Assembly (NCBI GenBank): GCA_965220855.1
Contig: CBDCQY010000001.1
Coordinates: forward strand, 620,001 to 684,000
Length of the DNA: 64,000 nucleotides
Origin: Bin95 sp965220855
GTDB taxonomy: Bacteria > Pseudomonadota > Alphaproteobacteria > Bin95
Direction: 5' to 3'
Of this stretch, positions 1-8,470 are shown piece by piece; position 1 is the stretch's first letter; each line of letters begins with the position of its first letter. A program made the translations under genes and the position numbers. The notes beneath the pieces were generated by a model. That model had not been told where the DNA came from, searched no databases, and was given only the letters and a program-made list of their open reading frames with translations.

Positions 1-1
1 C

Positions 2-754
2 TCACCCGGTCTTCTCCATGGCGGCGCGGACATCGGCGCTGCGGTCGCGCGGTTCGGTGGCGACCATGGCGATCTCCGCCACCATGGCGCGGCGCGGCAA
101 GGCGAGCGCCATCATGATGGCGGCCGAGACATCCTCGGGCTGCATCATGGTGGCGCGCGCGGCGGCGTCGGGCGGCAGCGCGCGGCGGTCGAGAATCGGC
201 GTATCGACCTCCCCCGGCAGCACCGTGACGCAGCGCACGCCATGCTGGCAGACCTCCGCCGCCAACACCTCCATCCAGGCGCGCACGGCCGCCTTGGCGG
301 CGCTGTAGGGCGCGCCCGCCATGACGCTCGGGCGCACCGCCGCCATGGAGGAGACCGTGACCACATCGCCCGCCCCGGCCCGGATCATCCCCGGCAGCAG
401 CGCGCGGGTCAGCATGGCGGGGCCGAGCGTGTTCACATCCATGACCGCGCGCCACTCCTCCGGCCCCACATGGCGGGTGCTGCGCACCAGCGAGGAGAAG
501 CCGGCGTTGTTGACCAGGACATCGACCGGCCCCGCCGCCTCCGCCAGCCGGAAGGCCTCCTCGGGATCGGTGAGGTCGGCGGTCTCGACGGCCACGCCCC
601 GGCCGGCCTCGCGGGCGGCCTCCTCCAGGGGCTCGCGGCGCCGGCCGCAGATGGTGACGCGCGCCCCGGCGGCCGCGAGATCGAGCGTGAGCCGCCTGCC
701 GATGCCGGTGCCGGCCCCGGTCACCAGCGCATGTTTGCCTGCAAATGCTGTCAT
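2..754 (-). CDS. Short-chain dehydrogenase/reductase (SDR)
   Basis: This is a 250-residue classical SDR that probably oxidises or reduces an alcohol/ketone with NAD(P) in the cytoplasm; the substrate cannot be told. The cofactor motif TGAGTGIG lies at residues 12-19, NNAG at 82-85, the catalytic Ser near 136 and the YSAAK motif at Y150/K154, so the active site looks complete. Length is normal for the family. The stop codon lies at bases 2-4, so the gene is whole despite lying at the window edge. It starts 7 bases downstream of the stop of the 2-hydroxyacid dehydrogenase gene, on the same strand, and the two probably form an operon. Confidence 0.9.
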   Translation of the reverse strand: MTAFAGKHALVTGAGTGIGRRLTLDLAAAGARVTICGRRREPLEEAAREAGRGVAVETADLTDPEEAFRLAEAAGPVDVLVNNAGFSSLVRSTRHVGPEEWRAVMDVNTLGPAMLTRALLPGMIRAGAGDVVTVSSMAAVRPSVMAGAPYSAAKAAVRAWMEVLAAEVCQHGVRCVTVLPGEVDTPILDRRALPPDAAARATMMQPEDVSAAIMMALALPRRAMVAEIAMVATEPRDRSADVRAAMEKTG

Positions 755-760
755 GGGAGT

Positions 761-1699
761 TCAGTATCCTCGGTCCGTGTCCACGGGATGGGTGAGCGGT
801 TCGCCGGCGAGCGCGCGGCGGATGTTCTCCGCCACCAGCGCCGCGCCGGTAATCGGGTTGGTCACGCCCGCGACATGGGGCGTGAGCCGCACCTTGGGGT
901 GGCGCCAGAGCGGGTCGCCCGGCGGCAGCGGCTCGGGGTCGGTGACATCCAGGAAGGCCCCGCCCAGCCGGCCGCCGTCCAGCGCCGCGAGCAGCGCCGG
1001 CTGCGAGACCAGCGCGCCGCGCGCCGCATTGATGAGGAACGCGCCCTCGGGCAGCCGGGCGAGCCGGCCGGCGTCCAGCAGGCCCTGCGTCTCGGGCGTG
1101 AGCGGCAGCAGCAGCACCAGAAACTCGCTCTCGGCGAGCAGCGCGTCCAGCCCCTCCGGCCCGTGGCGGCTCTCCAGCGGCCCGAGCGCGCGCGGCGTCC
1201 GCGTCCAGCCGGCGACCCGGAAGCCGAGGCCCGCCAGCGCCTCGCCCGCCCGCCGGCCGATGCCGCCGCAGCCCAGAATGCCGACCCGGCGCGGCTCGAA
1301 ATGCGCCTCGAAGCGCTCGCGCCACAGGCCGCGCGCCTGCTGCGCGCCATAGGCCGGCATGTTGCGGGCGAAATGCAGCACGGCGTGGACGACCCAGCCG
1401 GCGAGCGCGGTCTGCATCCAGGGATCGACCAGCCGGGCCGCCGGCACGCCGGGCGGCAGGTCCGCGACGAAGCCATCGACCCCGGCCCCGGCGGAGAGCA
1501 CCGCGCGCAGGCCGGTCATGCCCTCGAACAGGCCGGGCGCGCTCGTGAACAGCAGCACGAAGCGGGCCTCGGCCGGATCGCCGATATCCGGCCAGTCGCG
1601 GATCTCCAGCTCGGGCAGGCGCCGCGCAAGCTCCGCCTTCCAGAGCGCATCCTCGCCCGCGCCCCCGGTCTTGCAGATCAGCACCATCGCGCGCGTCAT
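761..1699 (-). CDS. D-isomer 2-hydroxyacid dehydrogenase, GhrA-like
   Basis: This 312-residue protein belongs to the NAD(P)-dependent D-2-hydroxyacid dehydrogenases and most resembles glyoxylate/hydroxypyruvate reductase A (also about 312 residues). It would reduce glyoxylate, hydroxypyruvate or a similar 2-oxoacid. The nucleotide-binding GCGGIG motif is at residues 143-148. The catalytic trio is visible as R227 (in NAARGAL), E256 (in DPEPLP) and H275 (in TPHVAG). It lies just upstream of the SDR gene on the same strand and diverges from a + strand operon across a gap of only 24 bases. Family assignment is firm; the exact substrate is inferred. Confidence 0.88.
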   Translation of the reverse strand: MTRAMVLICKTGGAGEDALWKAELARRLPELEIRDWPDIGDPAEARFVLLFTSAPGLFEGMTGLRAVLSAGAGVDGFVADLPPGVPAARLVDPWMQTALAGWVVHAVLHFARNMPAYGAQQARGLWRERFEAHFEPRRVGILGCGGIGRRAGEALAGLGFRVAGWTRTPRALGPLESRHGPEGLDALLAESEFLVLLLPLTPETQGLLDAGRLARLPEGAFLINAARGALVSQPALLAALDGGRLGGAFLDVTDPEPLPPGDPLWRHPKVRLTPHVAGVTNPITGAALVAENIRRALAGEPLTHPVDTDRGY

Positions 1700-1723
1700 C
1701 CTTCATGCTAGGCTCCGCCCATC

Positions 1724-2176
1724 ATGACGCCGGACGAGGCCAGGACCAAGGCCGGGGAGGCGGTCATCGAGAATATCGGCTCGCTGGCCGACGCCGTGGC
1801 GGCGCTCGAGGCCTGCCCGGCCCGGCGTGTCGTGCTGGCCAGTCCGCCGGGCGCGGCGCTGACGCTCGGGCCGCTCTTCTTCCGCGCCCTGATGGACCTG
1901 GCGGCCGCGCGCTTCCCGGACCGGACGATTTGCGGCAGGCTGGATTGCGCCGACCGGCCGGGCCTGGCGATGGCGGCGCTCCGCCACGGGCTCGACGCGG
2001 CGGTGGCGACCGACGACGACCGCTTCGCCCGCCTGCAGGCGATGGCGCGCGCCTCCGGCCGGCGTCTGGTGCGAAAGTGCGGACCGGACGGGCCGCAAGC
2101 GTGTATGCTGCCCGCCGGAACGAGCGGGCGGCATCCGGGAGAAGACGATGGCGACGATTGCGCCGACACTCGATGA
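1724..2176 (+). CDS. Hypothetical protein, first gene of a four-gene operon
   Basis: I do not recognise this 150-residue protein. The first 115 residues look like a compact alpha/beta domain with a run of small and hydrophobic residues (VVLASPPGAALTLGPL) and a CGRLDC segment that could be a redox or metal pair. The tail is acidic and low in complexity, and its last 29 bases overlap the start of the cupin gene. The overlap and shared strand suggest translation coupled to the cupin. Alternative: the true stop of the ancestral protein lay earlier and the tail is read-through into the next gene's leader. Confidence 0.55.
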   Translation: MTPDEARTKAGEAVIENIGSLADAVAALEACPARRVVLASPPGAALTLGPLFFRALMDLAAARFPDRTICGRLDCADRPGLAMAALRHGLDAAVATDDDRFARLQAMARASGRRLVRKCGPDGPQACMLPAGTSGRHPGEDDGDDCADTR

Positions 2177-2846
2177 GCGGCCCGACTGGCGCTATCTGCT
2201 GAACGAGATCTATCGCATCTACCGGCACAGCTCCGCCGGCGGCAGCCCGCCGATTCGCGCCCACCACCGGCTGGTGCGCGCCCGGCTGAACCGCGCCATG
2301 ACGGAAAACCCCTTCGTGCTGGAGCGCAAGCCGCGCCGCAAGCCGGTCTGCGCCCATCTCGGCCGCGCGCTCGACAATGGCAAGCGCTTCGGGCCGGAGG
2401 CCATCGTGCGCACCGTCGAGACGGTGGCCCCGGCGCTGGTCTGGCGCTACGGCTACCGGTCGATGCCGGGCAAGCTCTCGCGCAATTTCGCCTATGCGGA
2501 GTTTCTCGGCCCCTACGGGCCGGTGATGGCCGAGGATCTGGTGCTGGGCTGCGTGCTGTTCGCGCCCCGCACCACCTATCCGAGCCATGCGCATGCCGGC
2601 GTGACCGAGAGCTATATCTGCCTCTCGGGCGCCATGTCGCAGAACGACGTCGCCGTCTATACGCCCGGCTCGATGATCCTCAACACGCCCGATTTCGACC
2701 ACAAGATCACCACCTGCTCGCTGGAGCCGACCCTGCTGCTCTACGCCTGGACCGGCACCATCGCCGATCTCGCCGAGCAGGAGATGACCTTCCGGCGCCC
2801 GCGGCCGAGAGGCCGCAAGCTTGAAATCGACGCCGGGCCGGCGTAA
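2148..2846 (+). CDS. DMSP-lyase-like cupin
   Basis: This 232-residue protein has one cupin domain in its C-terminal half with the pattern of the dimethylsulfoniopropionate (DMSP) lyase family (DddL/DddQ type). Metal-ligand candidates are in YPSHAHAG...ESY, giving H-x-H-x(4)-E-x-Y, with a second motif ending in DFDHK that supplies the last histidine. DddL-type enzymes have about this length and split DMSP to dimethylsulfide and acrylate at a metal centre. The start has a good GGAGAAG ribosome site. Neighbours (aldolase, DOPA-dioxygenase family) do not belong to known acrylate pathways, so a different substrate with the same chemistry is possible. Family membership is well supported; the DMSP substrate is inference. 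Confidence 0.72.
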   Translation: MATIAPTLDERPDWRYLLNEIYRIYRHSSAGGSPPIRAHHRLVRARLNRAMTENPFVLERKPRRKPVCAHLGRALDNGKRFGPEAIVRTVETVAPALVWRYGYRSMPGKLSRNFAYAEFLGPYGPVMAEDLVLGCVLFAPRTTYPSHAHAGVTESYICLSGAMSQNDVAVYTPGSMILNTPDFDHKITTCSLEPTLLLYAWTGTIADLAEQEMTFRRPRPRGRKLEIDAGPA

Positions 2847-2884
2847 GCCGGAAGGCGGTCCCGACAGGAGCAGGAGCCAGTCCG

Positions 2885-3805
2885 ATGCGCGTCACCGATC
2901 CGGTCCGGAAGATTCTCGCCGGCTATGAAAGCGACAATCCCGGCGTCAAGGCGAACCTGGCCCGGATGCTGATGCAGGGCCGGCTGGCGGGGTCCGGCAA
3001 GCTGGTCATCCTGCCGGTCGATCAGGGCTTCGAGCATGGGCCGGCGCGCAGCTTCGCGCCCAACCCGCCCGCCTACGACCCGCATTACCATTTCCGCCTG
3101 GCGCTGGACGCCGGCCTCTCGGCCTACGCCGCGCCGCTCGGCATGATCGAGGCCGGCGCCGACAGCTTCGCCGGCCAGATTCCGACCATCCTCAAGATGA
3201 ACAGCGCCAACAGCCTGGCGCGCGTCAAGGACCAGGCGGTGACGGCCTCGGTGGCGGATGCGCTGCGGCTCGGCTGCTCGGCGATCGGCTTCACCATCTA
3301 TCCGGGCGCGGACGACCAGTTCGAGATGATGGAGGAGATCCGCGCGCTCGCCTGCGAGGCCAAGGCGGTCGGCCTCGCCGTGGTGATCTGGAGCTATCCG
3401 CGCGGCGGCGACCTGTCCACCCCCGGCGAGACGGCGTTCGACATCTGCGCCTACGCCGCGCATATGGCCTGTCTCCTGGGCGCGCATATCGTCAAGGTGA
3501 AGCCGCCGACCGAGGCGCTGGAGCTGGAGGCGGCGGCGAAAGTCTATCGCGAGCGCGGCATTCCGGCGACCGCGATGGCGGATCGCATCCGCCATGTGGT
3601 GCAGTCCTGTTTCGACGGGCGGCGCATGGTGGTGTTCTCCGGCGGCGCGGCGCGCGACACCGACGGGCTGCTGGCCGAGGTGCGCGAGCTTGCCGCCGGC
3701 GGGGCGACCGGCTCGATCGTCGGGCGCAACGCCTTCCAGCGCCCGCGCGAGGAGGCGCTGGACCTGCTCGGCCGCATCGTCGATATCTATCTGGAAGCCG
3801 CATGA
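2885..3805 (+). CDS. Class I fructose-bisphosphate aldolase, DhnA type
   Basis: This 306-residue enzyme belongs to the DhnA/FbaB class I aldolases, which cleave fructose-1,6-bisphosphate or related phosphorylated ketoses through a Schiff-base lysine. The barrel begins with the family motif LPVDQGFEHG (43-52). The Schiff-base lysine is one of the two in IVKVKPP (K204/K206). The phosphate-binding segment GGAARD and the following SIVGRNAFQR are present. Its ATGA stop-start overlap with the next gene shows tight coupling. Because the operon also has a cupin lyase and a DOPA-dioxygenase relative, a role in sugar-derived or aldol side metabolism rather than core glycolysis is possible. Confidence 0.9.
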   Translation: MRVTDPVRKILAGYESDNPGVKANLARMLMQGRLAGSGKLVILPVDQGFEHGPARSFAPNPPAYDPHYHFRLALDAGLSAYAAPLGMIEAGADSFAGQIPTILKMNSANSLARVKDQAVTASVADALRLGCSAIGFTIYPGADDQFEMMEEIRALACEAKAVGLAVVIWSYPRGGDLSTPGETAFDICAYAAHMACLLGAHIVKVKPPTEALELEAAAKVYRERGIPATAMADRIRHVVQSCFDGRRMVVFSGGAARDTDGLLAEVRELAAGGATGSIVGRNAFQRPREEALDLLGRIVDIYLEAA

Positions 3806-4164
3806 CCCTGCCCGATATCGAGAGCTGGCACGCGCATGTCTATTTCGACCGGGCCAGCAAGACGCGGGCCTGGGAGCTGAAGCAGCGCGCGGCCGAGGTC
3901 TTCGGCGAGCGCGTCACGGTCGGACGCTTCCATGAGCGCCCGGTCGGCCCGCATCCGATGTGGAGCTTCCAGATCGCCTTCGGCCCGGAACTGCTGGCGG
4001 AACTGCTGCCCTGGCTCGCCTTCGAGCGCGACGGGCTGATCGTGCTGGTCCACCCCAACGCCGGCGACGATCTGCTGGACCATCGCGACCGCGCGCTGTG
4101 GATGGGCGCGGGCCTCGACCTCAATCTCGCCCTGTTCGAGAAAGCCGCCGAGCCCGCCGGCTAA
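3802..4164 (+). CDS. DOPA 4,5-dioxygenase family protein
   Basis: This 120-residue protein matches the DOPA 4,5-dioxygenase family, small extradiol-type proteins that open catechol rings such as DOPA in plants and fungi; bacterial members are mostly uncharacterised. The visible signature is WHAHVYFD near the N terminus, FHERPVGPHP in the middle and LVHPNAGDDLLDHRDRALW near the end. These supply several conserved histidines for an iron site. The gene overlaps the aldolase stop codon by ATGA, and its own end overlaps the end of the convergent SDR gene by four bases. The family call is firm; the substrate is unknown. Confidence 0.85.
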   Translation: MTLPDIESWHAHVYFDRASKTRAWELKQRAAEVFGERVTVGRFHERPVGPHPMWSFQIAFGPELLAELLPWLAFERDGLIVLVHPNAGDDLLDHRDRALWMGAGLDLNLALFEKAAEPAG

Positions 4165-4898
4165 CCCCGCCCGATAAAGGGCATGCCGTTGGCCATGACG
4201 GTCAGGAAGGGCACATTGGCGTCGAGCGGCAGGCTGGCCATATAGAGCACCGCGGCCGCCACATGGCGCACGTCCATCACCGGCTCGACGCGGGTGGAGC
4301 CGTCCGGCTGCAGCACGCCCTTCTTCATGCGCTGCGTCATCGGCGTCTCGGCGTTGCCGATATCGATCTGGCCGCAGGCGATGTCGAAGTCGCGCCCGTC
4401 CAGGATGGTGGAGCGGGTGAGGCCGGTCACGCCATGCTTGGTGGCGGTGTAGGGCGCGGAATTGGGGCGCGGGACATGGGCCGAGATCGAGCCGTTATTG
4501 ACGATGCGCCCGCCGCGCGGCGCTTGCGCCTTCATCATGCGGAAGGCCTCGCGCGTGCAGAGAAAGCTGCCGGTGAGATTGGCGTCCACCACCGCCTGCC
4601 ACTGGGCGAGCGTCAGCTCCTCCAGCGGCACGGGCGGCGCGCCGAAGCCGGCATTGTTGAACAGGAGGTCGAGGCGCCCGAAGCGCGCGCCGAGGGCCTG
4701 GAAGAGCGCCTTCACCTGCGCTTCGTCGCCCACATCGCAGGAATGCGCGAGCGCCCGGTCGGGCGCGCGCGCGGCCACCGCCTCCAGCGGCTCCACTCGC
4801 CGCCCGGCCAGCGCCACCTCGTAGCCCGCATCGAGCAGCGCCTCCGCCACCGCCTGCCCGACGCCCGATCCCGCGCCCGTCACCAGTGCAACCGGCAT
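4161..4898 (-). CDS. Short-chain dehydrogenase/reductase (SDR)
   Basis: This is a second classical SDR of 245 residues. It has TGAGSGVG at 7-14, NNAG at 81-84, a catalytic serine in the GSIS segment (137 or 139) and YTATK at Y150/K154. The substrate is not readable; the sequence looks like generic 3-oxoacyl or polyol dehydrogenases. It is transcribed leftward and ends head-on against the DOPA-dioxygenase gene. About 90 bases separate it from the alpha/beta hydrolase gene upstream, so it may be the last gene of that transcript or have its own promoter. Confidence 0.9.
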   Translation of the reverse strand: MPVALVTGAGSGVGQAVAEALLDAGYEVALAGRRVEPLEAVAARAPDRALAHSCDVGDEAQVKALFQALGARFGRLDLLFNNAGFGAPPVPLEELTLAQWQAVVDANLTGSFLCTREAFRMMKAQAPRGGRIVNNGSISAHVPRPNSAPYTATKHGVTGLTRSTILDGRDFDIACGQIDIGNAETPMTQRMKKGVLQPDGSTRVEPVMDVRHVAAAVLYMASLPLDANVPFLTVMANGMPFIGRG

Positions 4899-4985
4899 CC
4901 CGCCCGTCCTCCCTTCGCGATTCGACAGCCCGAAAGTAGAGCCTTTACCCCACCCGCGAAACCGCCTCGCTCGGCCTCGCGGGCG

Positions 4986-5771
4986 TCAGGCGAAGAAGGC
5001 GGTCATGGCGGCGGCGACTTCCGCCGGGCGGTCGAGCTCGGCCAGGTGGCCGGCGCCGGGCACGACCTCCAGCCGGGCCTCGCCGCCGAGCTTGCGGACC
5101 ATGCGCTCGCCATAGCTCACCGGCAGGATGCGGTCCTCCGCGCCCCAGAGCAGCAGCGTCTCGGCGCGCACGCGGCCCAGCCGCTTCTCCAGCCCGCTAT
5201 TGCCGAGCGGCCAGAACACCCGCGCCGACGCCTCCATGGCGCGCGTCTGCTCGATCGGCCACTCCACCGAATTGGCGCCCTCCGGCGCGGCCTTGAGCGC
5301 GTTCCAGTTCTCCGGATCGGCGCAGAGCATTCCCGGCAGTTCCGGCAGGCGCTGCGCCCAGGGGTCGGTCATCGGCTCGGCCTCGTCGAACAGGCCCCAG
5401 GGCGCGATCAGCGCCAGCCGGGAGACCTTGTGCGGCCAGAGCGCGGCCACCTCCAGCGCGAAGGAGGCCCCCGGCCCGGACCCGGCCAGCAGCGTGTCGG
5501 CGTCCTCCAGCCCGCAGCCGTTCAGCAGGTCGCGCACCGCCAGCACCCAGTCCAGATGCTCGTCGAGCTTGCCGTGCCCGAGGCCGCCGGGCCAGCCGGG
5601 CAGCGACGGCGCGACCACCTCATGGCGCTCCGCCAGCCGGTCGAGAAAGGCCGGCCATTTCGGCAGGCCGCCATGCCCGGCGAGGAAGGCGACCGGGCGC
5701 CCCGCGCCCTTGCGCCAGACCCGGCAGGGCTCGCCGTTCACATCCACATGCGCGACGGAGGGAGCGGTCAT
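4986..5771 (-). CDS. Alpha/beta-hydrolase fold protein lacking the usual nucleophile
   Basis: This 261-residue protein has an alpha/beta-hydrolase fold: a strand plus GHGGLPKW oxyanion region near residue 33, an acid in WGAEDR and a histidine in GAGHLAEL. In the nucleophile elbow, where relatives read G-x-S-x-G, this protein reads AGSGPGA. When aligned, the nucleophile position is Gly and a Ser sits one residue earlier. The protein may therefore be non-hydrolytic, or use a shifted serine. It starts 4 bases downstream of the stop of the LLM flavoenzyme gene, so the two are surely co-transcribed and probably act on the same compound. Confidence 0.82.
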   Translation of the reverse strand: MTAPSVAHVDVNGEPCRVWRKGAGRPVAFLAGHGGLPKWPAFLDRLAERHEVVAPSLPGWPGGLGHGKLDEHLDWVLAVRDLLNGCGLEDADTLLAGSGPGASFALEVAALWPHKVSRLALIAPWGLFDEAEPMTDPWAQRLPELPGMLCADPENWNALKAAPEGANSVEWPIEQTRAMEASARVFWPLGNSGLEKRLGRVRAETLLLWGAEDRILPVSYGERMVRKLGGEARLEVVPGAGHLAELDRPAEVAAAMTAFFA

Positions 5772-5775
5772 GCCC

Positions 5776-7050
5776 CTATTCCGCCGCCACGGGAAGCGCG
5801 CGCAGCGGGTCGGGCCGGGCGCGCTCGGCGGCCGCCATCGGCGTCGGCCACCAATGATTCTCCCACTCCGACCAGATGTCCTGCAATTGCGGCATCACCT
5901 GCTCGGCGTAGAGGCGGGTGTTGTAGTTGGCCAGCTGCTTGTCCATGTTGCCGAACTGCAACAGCAGCATCAGCTGGCCGAAGCGCAGGTCGCGCACGAT
6001 GCCGCGCAGCTTTTCCGCCACCTGGTCCGGCGTGCCGATGACGACATAGCCGTTCTCCAGAATGGCGTCGAACTCGCGCGCCGACTTGCTGACCTGCAAG
6101 GCCTTGCGGTTGCGGAGCGCCGCATTGGCGACCTGGCTCTGGATGCCGGCGCGCTGCGTGGCTTCCGTGGTGTAGCCCGGCGGGGCGGCGAAGCGCGGAT
6201 CGATATGCAGGCAGCGCCCGTAGAAATATTCCGCCGGCTCGCGGTAGAGCCGGTAGGCCTCCGCCTCGGTCTCGGCGACGCCGACAAATTGCAGGAAGCC
6301 GGCGCGATAGGGGTTCGGCTCCTTGCCGAGCCGGCGCATCTCCTCCCAGAAGCCCTGCATGGTCTGGAGGCCGGCCTTGTAGCCGAAATAGGACAGGTAG
6401 CAATAGACATAGTCCATCTCGGCGCACCAGCGCCAGGTCTCGACCGAGCCGCCGCCGGGAATCCAGACCGGCGGATGCGGCTTCTGGATCGGGCGCGGCC
6501 AGATATTCACATAGCGCTGCCGGTTGAAGCGCCCGTCGAAGGCGAAGGTGTCGGGCTCGGTCCAGGCCCGCATCACCAGGTCGTGGGCCTCCAGATAGCG
6601 CTCGCGCAGCAGGCTCGGATTCTGGCCGTAGGCGTAGCAGGTGTCCATCGGCGAGCCGACCGGGAAGCCCGCGATCAGCCGCCCGCCGGAGATGCAGTCG
6701 ATCATCGCGAACTCTTCCGCGACGCGCGTCGGCGGGTTGTAGAGCGCGAGGCTGTTGCCCATGACGCAAAGCGCCGTGTCGGGGCTGGCGCGCCGGGCGA
6801 GGGCGGACGCGATCAGATTGGGCGAGGGCATCAGCCCGTAGCCGTTGGAATGGTGCTCGTTGCAGCAGATGGCGTCGAAGCCCATGTCGGCCGCGAACTC
6901 CATCTCGTCCAGGAAGTCGTTGTACATGTGGTGCGCGCGCGCCGGGTCGAAGAGGCGGGAGTGGATATCGACCCACACGGAGGGGTTCTGCTCCCGGAAA
7001 TCGTCCGGCAGCTCGGTATAGGGCATGAGGTGGAACCAGAGATGCTTCAT
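5776..7050 (-). CDS. LLM-class flavin-dependent oxidoreductase
   Basis: This 424-residue protein belongs to the luciferase-like monooxygenase family, FMN-using barrel enzymes that oxidise aldehydes, alkanesulfonates, or aromatic and heterocyclic compounds with reduced flavin. Family marks include the N-terminal WFHLMPY strand, CNEHHSNGYG near residue 60 (a histidine pair seen in many members), the segment ISGGRLIAGFPVGSP, and GTPDQVAEKL near the end. I chose the ATG at 7050 because it follows a GGGAAGG ribosome site; the frame stays open 23 codons upstream but in non-conserved sequence. It is paired with the unusual alpha/beta-hydrolase gene. A flavin reductase partner is not present nearby. 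Confidence 0.88.
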   Translation of the reverse strand: MKHLWFHLMPYTELPDDFREQNPSVWVDIHSRLFDPARAHHMYNDFLDEMEFAADMGFDAICCNEHHSNGYGLMPSPNLIASALARRASPDTALCVMGNSLALYNPPTRVAEEFAMIDCISGGRLIAGFPVGSPMDTCYAYGQNPSLLRERYLEAHDLVMRAWTEPDTFAFDGRFNRQRYVNIWPRPIQKPHPPVWIPGGGSVETWRWCAEMDYVYCYLSYFGYKAGLQTMQGFWEEMRRLGKEPNPYRAGFLQFVGVAETEAEAYRLYREPAEYFYGRCLHIDPRFAAPPGYTTEATQRAGIQSQVANAALRNRKALQVSKSAREFDAILENGYVVIGTPDQVAEKLRGIVRDLRFGQLMLLLQFGNMDKQLANYNTRLYAEQVMPQLQDIWSEWENHWWPTPMAAAERARPDPLRALPVAAE

Positions 7051-7150
7051 CGCGCCTTCCCGCCTTCGGTCTCGTTCGCACGGCGCGCGGAGTATCGCCG
7101 CCGCCCCGCCGCCGCGCAAGCCGGCGCGCGGCGAGGCGGGGCGCGGGGCG

Positions 7151-8470
7151 TCAGCGGTCGAACAGCACGCTCGGCAGCCAGGTGGCGGTGCCGGGGAAGA
7201 AGAACACGATCAGCAGGCCGATCACCTGCAGCATCATGAAGGCCGCCATGCCGCGATAGATATCCCCCAGCGACCAGTTGGGCGCGACGGCGCGCAGATA
7301 GTAGGCGGCCATGGCGACCGGCGGCGAGAGGAAGGCGGTTTGCAGATTGACCGCGACCAGCGTGCTGAACCAGACCAGATCGAAATTCAGCTTCACCACC
7401 ACGGGCACGAACACCGGCAGGAAGATGAACACCACCGCCGGCCATTCCAGCGGCCAGCCGAGGATGAAGATCACCACCATGAGGACGGCCAGCAGGCCGA
7501 GCGGCTCCAGCGGCAGCGACAGCATGAAGTCGGTGAGCAGCCCGCCGGTGCCGAGCCGGGTGAAGACGGCGCCGTAGATGTTGGAGGCGACCGCGAGGAA
7601 CAGCACCAGGCTGGAGGTGGTGAGCGTGTGGCGGCAGGCCTCGACCAGGATGCGCCAGGTGAGGCGGCGATAGGCGACGGTGAGCAGCGTCGCGCCGAGC
7701 GCGCCCATGCCGGCCGCCTCGGTCGGCGTGGCGATGCCGAGAATGATGCTGCCGAGGGCGGAGAACATGATGACCGCGAGCGGCACGATGCCGGAGAAGA
7801 ACTCGCGCAGGATCTCGCCGGTGGAGCTCGCCCGGTCCTCGGGCGGCAGGGGCGGGCCGAGCTCGGGGTTGAGATAGGCGCGGATCATCGCATAGCTGAC
7901 ATAGAGGCCGGCCAGGATGAGGCCCGGAATGAGCGCGGCCGCGAACAGGTCGATGACCGAAACGCCGATCACCGGCCCCATGACCAGCAGCATGACGCTC
8001 GGCGGGATCAGGATGCCGAGGCAGCCGCCGGCGGCGATCACGCCGGCGGACATGCGCGGGTCGTAGCCGGCCCGGCCCATGGCGGGCGCCGCCATCATGC
8101 CCATGACGGTGATCGAGGCGCCGATGATGCCGGTGGCGGTGGCGAACAGGGTCGCGGTGCCGAGCACGCCCAGATAGAGCGAGCCGCGCACCGGGGCCAG
8201 GATGAACTGGAACGATCGGAACAATCGCTCCATCAGCCCGGCGCGCTCCAGGATATGGCCCATGAAGATGAACAGCGGCGCGGCGGCCAGCGTGCCCTCC
8301 TTCATCAGGCCGAGCGTCTGGAAATACATCTGGTAGAAGACCGACTGGCCGAAGGTGGCGTAGCCGAAGCCGGTCGCCAGGATGATGAGCGTGAAGGCGA
8401 TCGGGAAGCCGACGAAGATGCCGGCGATCAGCGAGCCGAGCAGGACCAGGCCCAGAATGTCGGGACTCAT
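7151..8470 (-). CDS. dctM: TRAP transporter large permease (DctM)
   Basis: This 439-residue, very hydrophobic protein is the large membrane subunit of a tripartite ATP-independent periplasmic (TRAP) transporter, which drives sodium-coupled uptake of organic acids. Roughly 12 membrane segments can be seen. The motif run AAGGCLGILIPPSVMLL is typical of the family and lies in a substrate/sodium-binding region. Its start overlaps the small-permease stop by ATGA. With DctQ upstream and DctP beyond an intervening dehydrogenase gene, the set forms one complete transporter. Confidence 0.95.
   Translation of the reverse strand: MSPDILGLVLLGSLIAGIFVGFPIAFTLIILATGFGYATFGQSVFYQMYFQTLGLMKEGTLAAAPLFIFMGHILERAGLMERLFRSFQFILAPVRGSLYLGVLGTATLFATATGIIGASITVMGMMAAPAMGRAGYDPRMSAGVIAAGGCLGILIPPSVMLLVMGPVIGVSVIDLFAAALIPGLILAGLYVSYAMIRAYLNPELGPPLPPEDRASSTGEILREFFSGIVPLAVIMFSALGSIILGIATPTEAAGMGALGATLLTVAYRRLTWRILVEACRHTLTTSSLVLFLAVASNIYGAVFTRLGTGGLLTDFMLSLPLEPLGLLAVLMVVIFILGWPLEWPAVVFIFLPVFVPVVVKLNFDLVWFSTLVAVNLQTAFLSPPVAMAAYYLRAVAPNWSLGDIYRGMAAFMMLQVIGLLIVFFFPGTATWLPSVLFDR

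Noticed and set aside
3960..7239. Two long + strand open frames (about 690-700 codons each) across the SDR, hydrolase and LLM genes
   Set aside because: The translations are low-complexity Arg/Ala/Gly/His runs without any motif and lie fully antisense to well-supported genes.
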